This document shows positions 25,822-35,643 of a stretch of DNA of 57,636 nucleotides, in pieces. Position numbers and translations under genes: made by a program. Positions within the stretch are counted from its first letter, which is position 1; each line of letters opens with the position of its first letter. Below the pieces are notes generated by a model. The model was not told where the DNA came from. It saw only the letters and a program-made list of their open reading frames with translations, and searched no databases. This stretch comes from Alphaproteobacteria bacterium (GTDB lineage: Bacteria > Pseudomonadota > Alphaproteobacteria > Acetobacterales > Acetobacteraceae), in assembly GCA_017307335.1 (NCBI GenBank), contig JAFKFJ010000184.1:1-57636 (forward strand), read 5' to 3'.

Positions 25822-25913
25822 CGCATGACCCTTATGTTCGGACGTCAAACAATTCGTAGACGATCCGTGTGCGCGGAACGGCTGTCAACCGGAATTTCCG
25901 CGATGAAGGACTG

Positions 25914-28900
25914 CTAGGCGGAGAACAGCCTTCCGCCGCCGGCGTGCAGGATGATCGAGCGTGGGATGTACGCCCGATCGCGCTCCGCGAACACCGTCAC
26001 CCGGATCCGCTCCTCCCAGGCGCGGTTTGCGAGGTTGCGCATGGCCGGTTCCCGGCTCTCGAAGCGATGGTGGCGGTCGTGCTCGGTCTCCACCATGAAG
26101 CCGGCGAAATCGCCGAAATGGTCGTAGACCAGGCCGACAATCTTGCCCGTGACCTCCAGCTCTCCCGGGTGCTGCGGCGCATGCCGCGGCCGGTGCAATC
26201 CCGGCACATCGCCGGTCGGCGACGGCGTGATGGTGGCGGGATCGCCGCCGAAGCCGTGTACGCGGCCCGCGATGTCGTCGATGTAGCGCACCAGCACCGG
26301 ATACCAGCGCCGCTGCTTCGGCGTGTGTTCGAGGATCCAGCGCATCACCGCGAGCAGCCGCTCCTCGGACAGCAGGAGCTGCTCCTTGGTGCTGATCGTG
26401 AGCGTGAACTGAAACGCGCCGGCGACACGGCGCCAGCGCACCCGTTTGGGCGTCACCACGGCTTCCGGCGCGCCGAAGAAATGCCCGTCGAGACGCGGCG
26501 GCGGTGACGGCGGCGGCGCGCGGCCGGTGACGTCGGTGATCTGGCGAACGGCGACGGTGTACACGTCGTCCTTGCGAATGCCCGGCGGCAGGTCGATCGC
26601 GAGCAGACCGGCGGCGAGCGCAGTCCCCTCCGGCAGCGGGATGAGCGTCGCGCCGCCGGTCGGGCAGCCGATGGTGTGCGGGCCCAGCGCGCGCAGGCGA
26701 TGATCGGAGTAGCGGGCATCGGCAAGTTTCAGGATCGCGGCGGCGTCGAGCGCCGGCAGATAGAGTTCCGCCGCGCTGTCCCGCGGCGTGTTGCCCCAGA
26801 GGATCATCAGCTCGTCGGGATTGACCGACGCTTTCGGTGTCGGCCGCACCTGCACCGGATGCATCATGCGCCGCGACGCCGCGATGCCGGGGTTCGGCCC
26901 GTCCAGCCACGCGATGTTGCGCTGGGCGAGCTTGTCCGATGTGCTGGCGGCGGCACCCGAAGGGATCGGCGTGTCGTCGAAGCGGATTTCCGCGATCAGG
27001 CACTGATGCTGGAACAGGTTCATCGACGCCTGGATCGGACCCAGGATGCCGGACGGCCACGGGCCGTCGAGGTTGCCCGAAGGCGGGCTCGATGGAATGA
27101 CGTTGAGCTGCGGCTGGTTGATGTCGAGCCAGCAGCCGAAATAATAGTCCGCCTCCCCGCCCGGATTGGTCGCGAGGTCGCGCGCGTTCGGCGCATCCTG
27201 CTGCTCCGCCATGGACTTGCTCGGGTCGGACAGCACGATCCGCTCAGTGGCGAAGCAGGGAATGGTGACATATTCGAGGCTGCCGGTGGCGTCGGTCTGC
27301 GTGCCGAGCAGCGGGATCTTGTGGCCGTAGGCGGTGCCGTCGGAGGCGAAGCGATAGGTGCCGCTGGTGGCGCTCGTGTTGAAGTCGCTGACGGTGTTCT
27401 GCGCCTGGAAGAGCCGGAAGAACACGCGCACGTTGCGCGCCGTCGCGGCCGACTTCGCGAGCAGCCGCACGCGGGCGACGGCGAAGTTGAAGACGAAGTT
27501 GCCGGCGTTGTCCTGCTGCTGGAACTCGAGCGCGCTCGCCTCCTCGTCCTGCGCGAGCCCTGGATCGAACGTGTCACCGGCCGTGTTGCCGCTGTCGAGG
27601 TTCTTGATCGCCTGTGCGATGAAGCCCGGCGCGTCCTGCCAGTTCGTCGTCATCGTGGCGTTGAAGCGCGACGCGGTGCCACCGGGCGGCACCACCATCT
27701 TGAAGAAGCGCAGGTCGAAGCTGAGCCAGAACGGATACTGGCCGGCGTTCTTCGGGTTGACGTTGACGAAGCGCGGGTCCTCGCCCGTCGTCAGCTCGAT
27801 CGTGCCGATGTTCTGCACCGTGTTGGCGCCGACCGTAACGCTGGTGCCGAGGGTGACAAAGGTCGAGGTGATCGGGGGCGTGGCGTTGCGCATCGCGACG
27901 AAGCCGGCGTCGCCGTTGAAGCCGAGCGTGAAGGGAAACAGGAAGCCCTGCGGCGTGTTCGGCAGCGACGGGTCGGTGGGAACGACGGGCGCGGCGAACG
28001 CGGGTGCCACCAGCATCCCCTGGATCGCCGATGCGACAGCGGGCGGCAGCGACGGATCGAGCGTGATCGAGAAGCCCGGTACCGCGACCGGGCTGTTGAG
28101 GTTGCCGCCAGCGAAAAGCTCGATCGGGCGAAACCCGTCCACTTCCACCCAGCCGGCGGAGAAGCTGGCGACGCCGGGGAGTTGCAGTTCGACCTCGTCC
28201 TGGCCGTACGTGCTTTCATCCATGATGAACGCGCACTGTTTCTTGAACAGCGCCTGAAACACCTGCAGCAGCGCGTTGCCGTTGATGCTGCCCCAGCCGG
28301 TGCAGGCATCCCAGCCGGTGCCCGCCGTGTAGTACGGCGCGCCGCTGCCGTCGTTGGAATCATTGTTGCCGGTGGTCACATCGCGGCAGACCGAGGTGCC
28401 GAAGGCGTAGAGCGTGGGATTGAGAAATCCGATCGGCTCGCCCAGCGCCTGGTTCAGCGCCGCGGCAAGGCCGGCATAGAGCGGCGCCGCGCAGCTCGTG
28501 CCGTAGTACGAGAAGCCGCTGCCGCCGATGACAAGGCCGGAATAGGCGCTGCCGCCGGCGGAGTTGCCGGCGATGTCCGGGACACCCCGCCGCACCTTGC
28601 TGTCGTTCTTCGACGTGGGGCTCACGCCCGCATCGGTCTGATAGGCTGGTGCAGAAAAGTAGTCGCTGACGCCGCCGTCGGTGGCACCGCTGCTCGGCTC
28701 CTCGCTCCATACCCATTCGTCGAACGTCGTGGGCGGGCCGATGACGACGTTGCCGATGACGGTGCCGCCGACCGACGTGACCCAGGGATCGCTGCCTGGA
28801 TACTGGACATGGCACTTGCCGTCGCCGACGCCGGAATCGGCGCCGCTGTCGCCGAGGGCGACAAAGATGCTGACGCCGAGCGGCGCCGCCTTCGCGAACA

Positions 28901-29954
28901 TTGCCGAGAGCGTGTCCTGCACGCCGGAGCCGACGCTGCCGGAATCATCGGCCGCACTGATGAACCAGCTGCTTGAGAGCACGGACGGCGCCGGCTGCCC
29001 GGCCGCGGGGAACAGCGCCGCCTTGAGGAACGCGAGCCAGCCGTCCTCGTTCGAGACCGTGCAGTAGACTGCGATCGTCGCCCCCTGCGCGACCGTCGCC
29101 GCCGTCTCGATGTCCTGCGTGATCTCGTAGTCGCCGCTGCTCGGGCTGGCGACCTTCGTCTTGTCGTTCTTGTAGGTCGTGCCGTCGACGGTGAGATCGA
29201 CTTCCTGCACCGTCGGTGCGGTGGTGTAGCCGGGCGGGAGCCCGGCGATGTAGCTCGCGATGTCCGCCGGGTCGTAGTTGCCGCCGCCGTTGAAGATGCC
29301 GAGCGTCTGGCCGGCGGCGCCGGTGGTGGGAAAGTTGTAGAGTTGCGCGATCGTTGGAACACTCAGCGGCGCGCTGCCGGACGGATCGCCGCTGGCGCCA
29401 TTCACGCCGCCGAGGATGCGGTTGTCGAGGCCGAACACGGCGATGACGATGCCGTCCAGTTCCGGCGGCAGATGCACCTGCCCCTCGAACCCGCGATGAT
29501 GCTGCTTCCCCGGCGCGCGCCGCCGCCCGTCATGCCCGCGATGCAGCCGCCGGTCGCGCGGCGTGTGCAATGGCGACTCACAGTCGCAGAGCGTGATCCC
29601 GAACGCGGCATTCATCTGCGCCACGGCGCCGCGTGCGACCAGCGTGGCACTCGCGGGGTCGCGATCCAGCACGCTCATGCCGTGCGACGCCGCGAAGGCG
29701 GCGACGGCGGCGAGGTCATCGGGGTGTGCGCCGTGGAGGTGGGCGAATTCGGCGACGCTGAGGCAACGGCGGCGGCTGAGCGGCGTGCTCTGCCAGTGGC
29801 GGAAATCCGGGACCGGCTGCCCGTCGGGCCGCGTGCGCAGCACGAACGTGACCGAAAGCGGCGCGTGCGCATCGAGCGGCGCGAGCCGGCGCCCTCCGTG
29901 CGCGAGCGGACGCTCGCTGCGGGCAAGCGAAACGCGACGGGGCGGCGCTGCCAT
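25914..29954 (-). CDS. S53 (sedolisin) family peptidase with very long C-terminal extension
   Basis: Serine-carboxyl peptidase of about 1346 residues; typical sedolisins are 500-650. An N-terminal prodomain (SVAEFAHLHG...VLDRDPASATL) is followed by the catalytic core. The triad is visible as Glu277 and Asp281 (YEITQDIE), oxyanion Asp369 (ALGDSGAD) and Ser487 (YYGTSCAAPLYAGL). A calcium-loop-like TGWDACTGWGSINGN ends the core near residue 565. About 780 residues of unrecognised sequence follow, with several beta-rich blocks and no coiled coil. There is no signal peptide, although sedolisins are normally exported. ATG 29954 has GGAAGGA eight bases upstream. First gene of the three-gene run. Confidence 0.88.
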   Translation of the reverse strand: MAAPPRRVSLARSERPLAHGGRRLAPLDAHAPLSVTFVLRTRPDGQPVPDFRHWQSTPLSRRRCLSVAEFAHLHGAHPDDLAAVAAFAASHGMSVLDRDPASATLVARGAVAQMNAAFGITLCDCESPLHTPRDRRLHRGHDGRRRAPGKQHHRGFEGQVHLPPELDGIVIAVFGLDNRILGGVNGASGDPSGSAPLSVPTIAQLYNFPTTGAAGQTLGIFNGGGNYDPADIASYIAGLPPGYTTAPTVQEVDLTVDGTTYKNDKTKVASPSSGDYEITQDIETAATVAQGATIAVYCTVSNEDGWLAFLKAALFPAAGQPAPSVLSSSWFISAADDSGSVGSGVQDTLSAMFAKAAPLGVSIFVALGDSGADSGVGDGKCHVQYPGSDPWVTSVGGTVIGNVVIGPPTTFDEWVWSEEPSSGATDGGVSDYFSAPAYQTDAGVSPTSKNDSKVRRGVPDIAGNSAGGSAYSGLVIGGSGFSYYGTSCAAPLYAGLAAALNQALGEPIGFLNPTLYAFGTSVCRDVTTGNNDSNDGSGAPYYTAGTGWDACTGWGSINGNALLQVFQALFKKQCAFIMDESTYGQDEVELQLPGVASFSAGWVEVDGFRPIELFAGGNLNSPVAVPGFSITLDPSLPPAVASAIQGMLVAPAFAAPVVPTDPSLPNTPQGFLFPFTLGFNGDAGFVAMRNATPPITSTFVTLGTSVTVGANTVQNIGTIELTTGEDPRFVNVNPKNAGQYPFWLSFDLRFFKMVVPPGGTASRFNATMTTNWQDAPGFIAQAIKNLDSGNTAGDTFDPGLAQDEEASALEFQQQDNAGNFVFNFAVARVRLLAKSAATARNVRVFFRLFQAQNTVSDFNTSATSGTYRFASDGTAYGHKIPLLGTQTDATGSLEYVTIPCFATERIVLSDPSKSMAEQQDAPNARDLATNPGGEADYYFGCWLDINQPQLNVIPSSPPSGNLDGPWPSGILGPIQASMNLFQHQCLIAEIRFDDTPIPSGAAASTSDKLAQRNIAWLDGPNPGIAASRRMMHPVQVRPTPKASVNPDELMILWGNTPRDSAAELYLPALDAAAILKLADARYSDHRLRALGPHTIGCPTGGATLIPLPEGTALAAGLLAIDLPPGIRKDDVYTVAVRQITDVTGRAPPPSPPPRLDGHFFGAPEAVVTPKRVRWRRVAGAFQFTLTISTKEQLLLSEERLLAVMRWILEHTPKQRRWYPVLVRYIDDIAGRVHGFGGDPATITPSPTGDVPGLHRPRHAPQHPGELEVTGKIVGLVYDHFGDFAGFMVETEHDRHHRFESREPAMRNLANRAWEERIRVTVFAERDRAYIPRSIILHAGGGRLFSA

Positions 29955-30204
29955 GACCAGTTCCTTCCGGCAATGCATGCCGACAGCGTGCCGCGCCGGA
30001 GCGCGTCTATCGCAGCACGCCCGTCACGGTCGGCCGGCAGTCGGGAACATCGTTGGCGCCGCGCCGAGGCTGAGTGTTTCGTTGCCGCGGCGGCGGCCGG
30101 AGTGATCTAACAGCAAAGTTAGGATCGGCACCCGCACGACCGCAACGGAAAACCGCGACCGCACCCTCACGCCTCCGTGATGCACGGCGCGGACGGGCCC
30201 GCGA

Positions 30205-31944
30205 TCAGAAGATCTGGGGTTCCGGCGATTCGCCCGGCCGCCCACGCAGGAAGTCGAAATCGCAGCCCTGGTCGGCCTGGGTAACCGAACGCCGATAGAG
30301 TGCCACGTAGCCGCGATCGCCGCCGACGAGCGGCGGCGGCGTCCAGGCCGCGCGGCGGCGCGCCATCTCATCCTCCGCCACCAGAAGATCGAGCCGCCGC
30401 CGTGGAACGTCGAGGCGAATGCGGTCGCCGTCGCGCACGAGGCCGAGCGGGCCGCCCACGGCCGCCTCCGGCGCCACGTGCAGCACGCAGGCGCCATAGC
30501 TCGTGCCGCTCATCCGCGCATCCGAGATGCGCACGATGTCGCGCACGCCCTGCTGCAGCAGCTTGCGCGGAACCGGCAACTGACCCCATTCCGGCATGCC
30601 GGGCGCGCCGACCGGCCCGGCGTTCTGCAGCACCAGCACGCTGTCGGGCGTGACCGGGAGGTCGTCACGGTCCACGCGCGCCTTCAGGTCGCGGATGTCG
30701 GAAAAAACCAAGGCCGGGCCTTCATGCACCCAAAGCCGCTCCTCCGCCGCCGTGGGCTTGATGACGGCGCCGCTGGGTGCGAGCGAGCCGCGCAGGATCG
30801 CGGTGCCGCCGGCCGGCTTCACCGGATTGTCCAGCGGGCGGATCACGTCGGCATTGTAGGCGCGCGCGCCCGCGATGGCCTCGCCGAGCGTGGCGCTGGT
30901 GACGGTGCGCGCATCGAGATGCAGGCGCGGCGCCAGCGCCGCGAGCAGCGCCGGCAGCCCGCCCGCGTAGTAGAAATCCTCCATCAGATAGGCGCCGGAG
31001 GGGCGGATGTTGGCGAGCAGCGGCACGCCCTGCGCCACCCGGTCGAACGTGTCCATGTCGAGCGGCACGCCGGCGCGCCCGGCCATCGCGAGCAGATGCA
31101 CGATCGCGTTGGTCGAGCCGCCAATCGCCATGTCGACGATGATCGCGTTCTCGAACGCCGCGCGGGTGAGAATATCGGTGGGGCGCAGATCCTCCCACAC
31201 CATGCCGACGATGCGCCGCCCGCTCGCGCACGCCATGCGGACGTGGTTGGAGTCGACGGCGGGAATCGCCGAGGCGCCGGGCAGGCTGATGCCCATCGCC
31301 TCGGCGAGCGACATCATGGTCGCGGCGGTCCCCATCGTCATGCAGGTGCCGGCCGAGCGGGCGATGCCGTCCTCGATCTCGCCCCACTCCTTCTCGCCGA
31401 TCCTTCCGGCGCGACGGTCGTCCCAGTATTTCCAGACATCGGTGCCGGAGCCGAGCGTGGCCTCGCGCCAGTGGCCGCGCAGCATCGGGCCGGCGGGCAC
31501 GTAGATCGAGGGCAGGTTCGCCGACAGCGCACCCATCAGCAGCGCGGGCGTGGTCTTGTCGCATCCGCCCATCAGCACGCAGCCGTCGACCGGGTGCGCG
31601 CGGATCAGTTCCTCCACCTCCATCGCGAGGAAGTTGCGGTAGAGCATGGTGGTCGGCTTCATGAACTGCTCGCCGAGCGAGAGCGCGGGCAGTTCGACCG
31701 GGAAGCCGCCCGCCTCCAGCACGCCGCGCTTGATGTCGTCCACGCGCGCCGGGAAGTGGGTGTGGCAGGTGTTGAAGTCGTTCCAGGTGTTGAGGATGCC
31801 GATCACCGGCCGGCCGGTGAACTCGTCCCGCATCCAGCCCATCTGCTTGGCCCGGCTGCGATGGCCGAAACTGCGCAGGTCGTCGGGGCCGAACCAGCGC
31901 ATGGAGCGCAGTTCGGCCGAGGTCTTGCGGGGGCGATCGGACAT
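30205..31944 (-). CDS. IlvD/Edd family dehydratase, probably a sugar-acid dehydratase
   Basis: Fe-S dehydratase of 579 residues. Cluster Cys ligands fit NTCHTHFP, MGGCDKTTPALLMG and AGTCMTMGTA. The pattern of GRPVIGILNTWNDFNTCH (sugar-acid branch) rather than the IlvD branch, together with the 579-residue length, points to an arabinonate/xylonate-type dehydratase that makes 2-keto-3-deoxy sugar acids. ATG 31944 is chosen by family length; the open frame extends 43 codons upstream. It is 67 bases after bfr on the same strand. Substrate is inferred from subfamily resemblance. Confidence 0.88.
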   Translation of the reverse strand: MSDRPRKTSAELRSMRWFGPDDLRSFGHRSRAKQMGWMRDEFTGRPVIGILNTWNDFNTCHTHFPARVDDIKRGVLEAGGFPVELPALSLGEQFMKPTTMLYRNFLAMEVEELIRAHPVDGCVLMGGCDKTTPALLMGALSANLPSIYVPAGPMLRGHWREATLGSGTDVWKYWDDRRAGRIGEKEWGEIEDGIARSAGTCMTMGTAATMMSLAEAMGISLPGASAIPAVDSNHVRMACASGRRIVGMVWEDLRPTDILTRAAFENAIIVDMAIGGSTNAIVHLLAMAGRAGVPLDMDTFDRVAQGVPLLANIRPSGAYLMEDFYYAGGLPALLAALAPRLHLDARTVTSATLGEAIAGARAYNADVIRPLDNPVKPAGGTAILRGSLAPSGAVIKPTAAEERLWVHEGPALVFSDIRDLKARVDRDDLPVTPDSVLVLQNAGPVGAPGMPEWGQLPVPRKLLQQGVRDIVRISDARMSGTSYGACVLHVAPEAAVGGPLGLVRDGDRIRLDVPRRRLDLLVAEDEMARRRAAWTPPPLVGGDRGYVALYRRSVTQADQGCDFDFLRGRPGESPEPQIF

Positions 31945-32011
31945 GACGTGCTCTTCGCTGGACGGCGCGGTTGTCGCGCGGGCGAAGCGTTCCGGCAAGC
32001 CGGCCCGCCAC

Positions 32012-32494
32012 TCAGCTGTCGTCGGCGGCGCCGCTGTTGAGCTGGACCCAGTGCTCCATGCCAATGCGCGCAATCAGGTCGAACTGCGTCTCCATGAAGT
32101 CGATGTGGTTCTCCTCGTCGCGCAGGATCTCCGAGAAGAGGTCGCGGGTGGCGAAGTCGCGGACGCTCTCGCAGTACGGAATGGCCTCGCGCAGATCGCC
32201 GACGGCCTTGAGTTCGAGCCTCATGTCGCAGCGCAGGATCTCCTCGGCGGACTCGCCGATGAGCAGCGGATCGAGGCGCTGGAGGTTGGGCACGCCGTCG
32301 AGGAACAGGATGCGCTTGATGAGCGCGTCCGCGTGGCGCATCTCCTCGATCGATTCCTTGTACTCGTGCCGGCCGAGCTTGGTCACGCCCCAGTGCTCCA
32401 GCATCCGGGCGTGCAGGAAATACTGGTTGATGGCGGTCAGCTCGTTGGTAAGAACGGTGTTCAGATATTCGATTACTTTGGGATCAGCCTTCAT
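32012..32494 (-). CDS. bfr: bacterioferritin
   Basis: Bacterioferritin of 160 residues, which stores iron as a ferric mineral in a 24-subunit haem-containing shell. All ferroxidase ligands are in place with canonical numbering: Glu18, Glu51, His54, Glu94, Glu127 and His130, and the haem ligand Met52. ATG 32494 has an excellent GGAGGA upstream. It lies between bfd (56 bases upstream) and the IlvD/Edd gene, in a run with an Nramp-related transporter, which suggests an iron-handling operon. Confidence 0.97.
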   Translation of the reverse strand: MKADPKVIEYLNTVLTNELTAINQYFLHARMLEHWGVTKLGRHEYKESIEEMRHADALIKRILFLDGVPNLQRLDPLLIGESAEEILRCDMRLELKAVGDLREAIPYCESVRDFATRDLFSEILRDEENHIDFMETQFDLIARIGMEHWVQLNSGAADDS

Positions 32495-32550
32495 CGCGTC
32501 CTCCGGGTCCAGGCGGCAACGGACCGGGAGCAGGACCGCAATCGCCGCTG

Positions 32551-32748
32551 CTACTCTGCCGCAGCGAGCAGCGGATGGCCAACCGGGTAGGCCGCCTCCT
32601 CCACAAGCTGGCGGACGGTTCGGCAGCAGGCGCCGCATTGCGCGGCGCACCCGCAGGCGCGATAGACCTCGGCAACCCGCCCGGCCCCGGCGGCGACCGC
32701 GTCGCGGATGGCGCGGTCGGTCAGGCGATTGCAGAGACAGACATACAT
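32551..32748 (-). CDS. bfd: bacterioferritin-associated ferredoxin
   Basis: Bfd, 65 residues, a [2Fe-2S] protein that reduces bacterioferritin to release stored iron. The four Cys ligands appear as CLCN near residue 4 and CGCAAQCGACC near 32-42, the Fer2_BFD pattern. ATG 32748 starts the usual MYVCLCN; the frame stays open upstream without support. Directly upstream of bfr on the same strand, so release and storage proteins are co-expressed. Confidence 0.93.
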   Translation of the reverse strand: MYVCLCNRLTDRAIRDAVAAGAGRVAEVYRACGCAAQCGACCRTVRQLVEEAAYPVGHPLLAAAE

Positions 32749-32865
32749 CCGGCGGCGGACCCCGACTTGCTGGCCGCTTGTGCCCGGGTCGGCGTGCAAT
32801 TGCAAGTCACTCGCATTACCTCGCTGGCACGGCGGCCCTGCGTGCGGCGCAGAGGCACCCCCGGG

Positions 32866-34197
32866 TTACAGCGTTGCGAACATGACCGCGACCGCGAGCG
32901 CCATCACGCCGGTGCACAGCCAGCCCATGGCGCGAAGCGCCGGCGGCAGGACGAAGCGGCCCATCACGTCGGGGCGCATCCCCATCAGCATGATCATCAT
33001 CATCAGCGGCACCGCGACCACGCCGTTGATCACCGCCGACCAGAACAGGGCGCGGATCGGGTCGAAATGGGTGAAGTTGATGAGCGTGCCGAGCAGCGTC
33101 GAGACCGCGATGGTGCCGTAGAACGCCTTGGCGTCGAGCGGCCGGCGGTCGAGACCGGTGGTCCAGCCGAGCGCCTCGCCCAGCGCATAGGCGCCGGAGC
33201 CCGCGAGCACCGGCACCGCCAGCAGGCCGATGCCGATGATGCCGGCGGCGAACAGCGCGAAGGCGAACGGGCCGGCGATCGGCCGCAGCGCCTCCGCCGC
33301 CTGAGCGGACGTGGCGATGTCGGTGATGCCGTGCGCGTGCAGGGTCGCGGCGGTGCTGACGATGATGAACAGGCTGACGAGGTTCGAGTAGCCCATGCCG
33401 ACATAGGTATCGAAACGCATGCGGCGGATCTCGGCCCGCGCCTCCTCCGGCGCCGCCAGGAGGGTGTGGGCAGCCGGGTCGATCCGCTCGTCCTGTGCCT
33501 CCTGCGAGGATTGCCAGAAGAAACAATAGGGTGTGATCGTCGTGCCAAGCACCGCGACGACGGTGACCACATAGTCGGTGCCGAGTTCCAAATGCGGGAC
33601 CAGCGTGCGGTAGAGCACCTCTCCCCACGGCACGTGCACAACGAGCGCGACCGCGACATAGGCCAGTAGTACGAAGCTGGTCCATTTCAGGAGGGCGACA
33701 TAGCGTTCGTAGCGGGAGAAGACCTCCAACCACACGCAAAGCAACGCGAAGCCGCAGGCGTAGAGCCAGGCGGGGCCGTCGATAAGCAGTTGCAGCGCCG
33801 CGGCCATCGCCCCGAGATCGGCGCCGAGGTTGATGACATTGGCGACGAGCAGAAGCCCCACGATCGTGTGCAGCAGCCAGCGCGGGTAGTGGGCGCGCAG
33901 GTTGCCGGCGATGCCCTGCCCCGTGACGCGGCCGATGCGGGCACTGATTTCCTGGATCGCCGCCATCAGCGGAAAGCAGAACAGCATGACCCAGCACAGC
34001 GCGTAGCCGAACGCTGCGCCGGTCTGCGAATAGGTGGCAATGCCGCTGGGATCGTCGTCGGAGGCGCCGGTGATCAGACCGGGGCCGAGGCGTGCGAACA
34101 GGCCCTTGCGTGCACCCGCGGCGGCGGCGGCGCGATGGCGCGCGATGCGCGCCGCCAGTACGTGCGGGACGTGCACCCGGCTCCCTGCTTGGTCCAT
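32866..34197 (-). CDS. Nramp-related divalent metal transporter
   Basis: Inner-membrane transporter of 443 residues with about 11 TM helices, NRAMP superfamily. The TM1 metal-binding DPGN motif is replaced by DDPSG (ASDDDPSGIATYS), and the TM6 MPH motif region reads TPYCFFWQSS. This is the NRAMP-related branch, some members of which carry other ions (for example Mg or Al) instead of Mn/Fe. ATG 34197 is chosen over an in-frame ATG at 34239 because it gives the common length. It heads the run to bfd, bfr and IlvD/Edd, so an iron role is plausible but not shown. Confidence 0.88.
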   Translation of the reverse strand: MDQAGSRVHVPHVLAARIARHRAAAAAGARKGLFARLGPGLITGASDDDPSGIATYSQTGAAFGYALCWVMLFCFPLMAAIQEISARIGRVTGQGIAGNLRAHYPRWLLHTIVGLLLVANVINLGADLGAMAAALQLLIDGPAWLYACGFALLCVWLEVFSRYERYVALLKWTSFVLLAYVAVALVVHVPWGEVLYRTLVPHLELGTDYVVTVVAVLGTTITPYCFFWQSSQEAQDERIDPAAHTLLAAPEEARAEIRRMRFDTYVGMGYSNLVSLFIIVSTAATLHAHGITDIATSAQAAEALRPIAGPFAFALFAAGIIGIGLLAVPVLAGSGAYALGEALGWTTGLDRRPLDAKAFYGTIAVSTLLGTLINFTHFDPIRALFWSAVINGVVAVPLMMMIMLMGMRPDVMGRFVLPPALRAMGWLCTGVMALAVAVMFATL

Positions 34198-34374
34198 GCG
34201 TCTGTCACCGCCCCGGCCGAACGGGCGCATGATGCGCAAGCTTTACCGGCGACGCGAGACCGTTTTGCATCCGGTGCCCCGATTACCGCCCCGGTCACCG
34301 CGCCGGTCGGCGCCGCGGTCGGGCCAAGGGCGAGACGCGCTTGCGCGGTCCCGCCCGGCAGCCGGAAGCAGAGG

Positions 34375-35643
34375 CTAGGCGACGGCGGCGTACATCCCCC
34401 GCTCGAACGTCGCAAGCAGCTTCAGCACGTCCGCGTCGGCGAACGGCAGCAGTTGGGTCATGATCGTGCCGGTGACGCGCTTGGTGGGATCGAGCCAGAA
34501 ATACGTGTTGAAGAGGCCGGCCCAGGCGATGCTGCCGGCACTGCGGCCGGCCGGTCCAGGCTCGGTGTTGATGTCGAATGACAGGCCCCACTTGTGCACC
34601 ATCCCGGGGAACAGGTTGGCGTCGTTCGAGGTCTCCGGGTGGGCCGTCTTCAGGGTTGTGACGTTCAGATCGCCAATGTGGTTCTGCTCCATCATGGCGA
34701 CCGTCTCAGGCTTCAGCACGCGGGCCCCATTGAACGTTCCGTCGTGCAGCAGCATTTGCAGGAACGCAATGTAGTTGCGTGGCGTACTGAACATGGCGCC
34801 CCCGCCCATGAAGAATTCGGGGCGCTGCGGCATCTCGAACGCCATCGGCTCCAGCGAACCGTCGGCCTTGCGGCTGCTCATTGGCACGACGCGCGCCTTC
34901 TGCGCCGAGCCGATGAGGAAGCCGCTGTCGGTCATGCCAAGCGGCACGAAGATGTTCTCACGGAAGTAGATTTCCAGCGACTGGTCGCTCACCGCCTCCA
35001 CCGCCTTGCCGACCCAGTCCATGTTGATGCCGTACTGCCAGCGGTCGCCGGGGTCGAACTCGAGCGGCGCAGTGAACGAGGCGTTCTTGCATTCGCCGAT
35101 GAAGGGCGTGCCGGTGACCTTTTCATACTGGGTCATCGGTTCGCTCCAGATGCTGTACGTGAAGCCGGCGGTGTGCGTCAGCAAGTGGCGCAGCGTGATC
35201 GGGCGCTTTGCCGGCCGCAATTGGGGCGCGCCGCTCGCGTCGAAGCCGACCAGCACCTTGGGTGATTCGAGCTGCGGCAGCAGCTTGCCCATCGGCTGGT
35301 CGAGCGAGAGCTTGCCCTGCTCGATGAGCTGCATCGCGGCCGTCGCCGTGATCGCCTTGGTCATCGAGGCGATCCAGAAGACGCTGTCGGCAGTGACGCC
35401 GGGCCCGAAGGCGCCTTCGTAGACAATGCCTTTCTCGTTCGCGCCGATCGCGGCCACGCCCGATACGACTTTCGCGTTCACTGCTTGGCGCAGCGCCTGA
35501 TCCACCTCGCCGAGCGACGGGCTGAGCGCCGGATCGGATGTGGCCGCCTTGGCAGTGTGCGTCGATGCTCCAACGGCTGTTGCAGCGGCAGCAAGGGCCG
35601 AGAACGTCTTCAGGACGTCCCGGCGGTTCTGGTTCATGGACAT
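34375..35643 (-). CDS. beta-lactamase family serine hydrolase (Tat-exported)
   Basis: Class C beta-lactamase/esterase-fold protein of 422 residues. The N-terminus NRRDVLKTFSALAAAATA has a twin-arginine motif and a hydrophobic core, so Tat export is likely. Catalytic Ser93 and Lys96 lie in SMTK, with Tyr in YGIN as the second motif. The N-terminal part of the enzyme region resembles EstB-type esterases. ATG 35643 has GGAGGA upstream. It is divergent from iolD across a 322-base gap. The substrate may be an ester or amide; antibiotic resistance is not implied. Confidence 0.9.
   Translation of the reverse strand: MSMNQNRRDVLKTFSALAAAATAVGASTHTAKAATSDPALSPSLGEVDQALRQAVNAKVVSGVAAIGANEKGIVYEGAFGPGVTADSVFWIASMTKAITATAAMQLIEQGKLSLDQPMGKLLPQLESPKVLVGFDASGAPQLRPAKRPITLRHLLTHTAGFTYSIWSEPMTQYEKVTGTPFIGECKNASFTAPLEFDPGDRWQYGINMDWVGKAVEAVSDQSLEIYFRENIFVPLGMTDSGFLIGSAQKARVVPMSSRKADGSLEPMAFEMPQRPEFFMGGGAMFSTPRNYIAFLQMLLHDGTFNGARVLKPETVAMMEQNHIGDLNVTTLKTAHPETSNDANLFPGMVHKWGLSFDINTEPGPAGRSAGSIAWAGLFNTYFWLDPTKRVTGTIMTQLLPFADADVLKLLATFERGMYAAVA

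Noticed and set aside
23596..25917. 773-residue plus-strand frame opposite the coiled-coil and helical genes
   Set aside because: Antisense to a frame with a TM helix, coiled coils and good start sites; its own content is low-complexity Leu/Arg.
26676..28976. 766-residue plus-strand frame opposite the S53 peptidase
   Set aside because: The peptidase catalytic motifs lie on the other strand.
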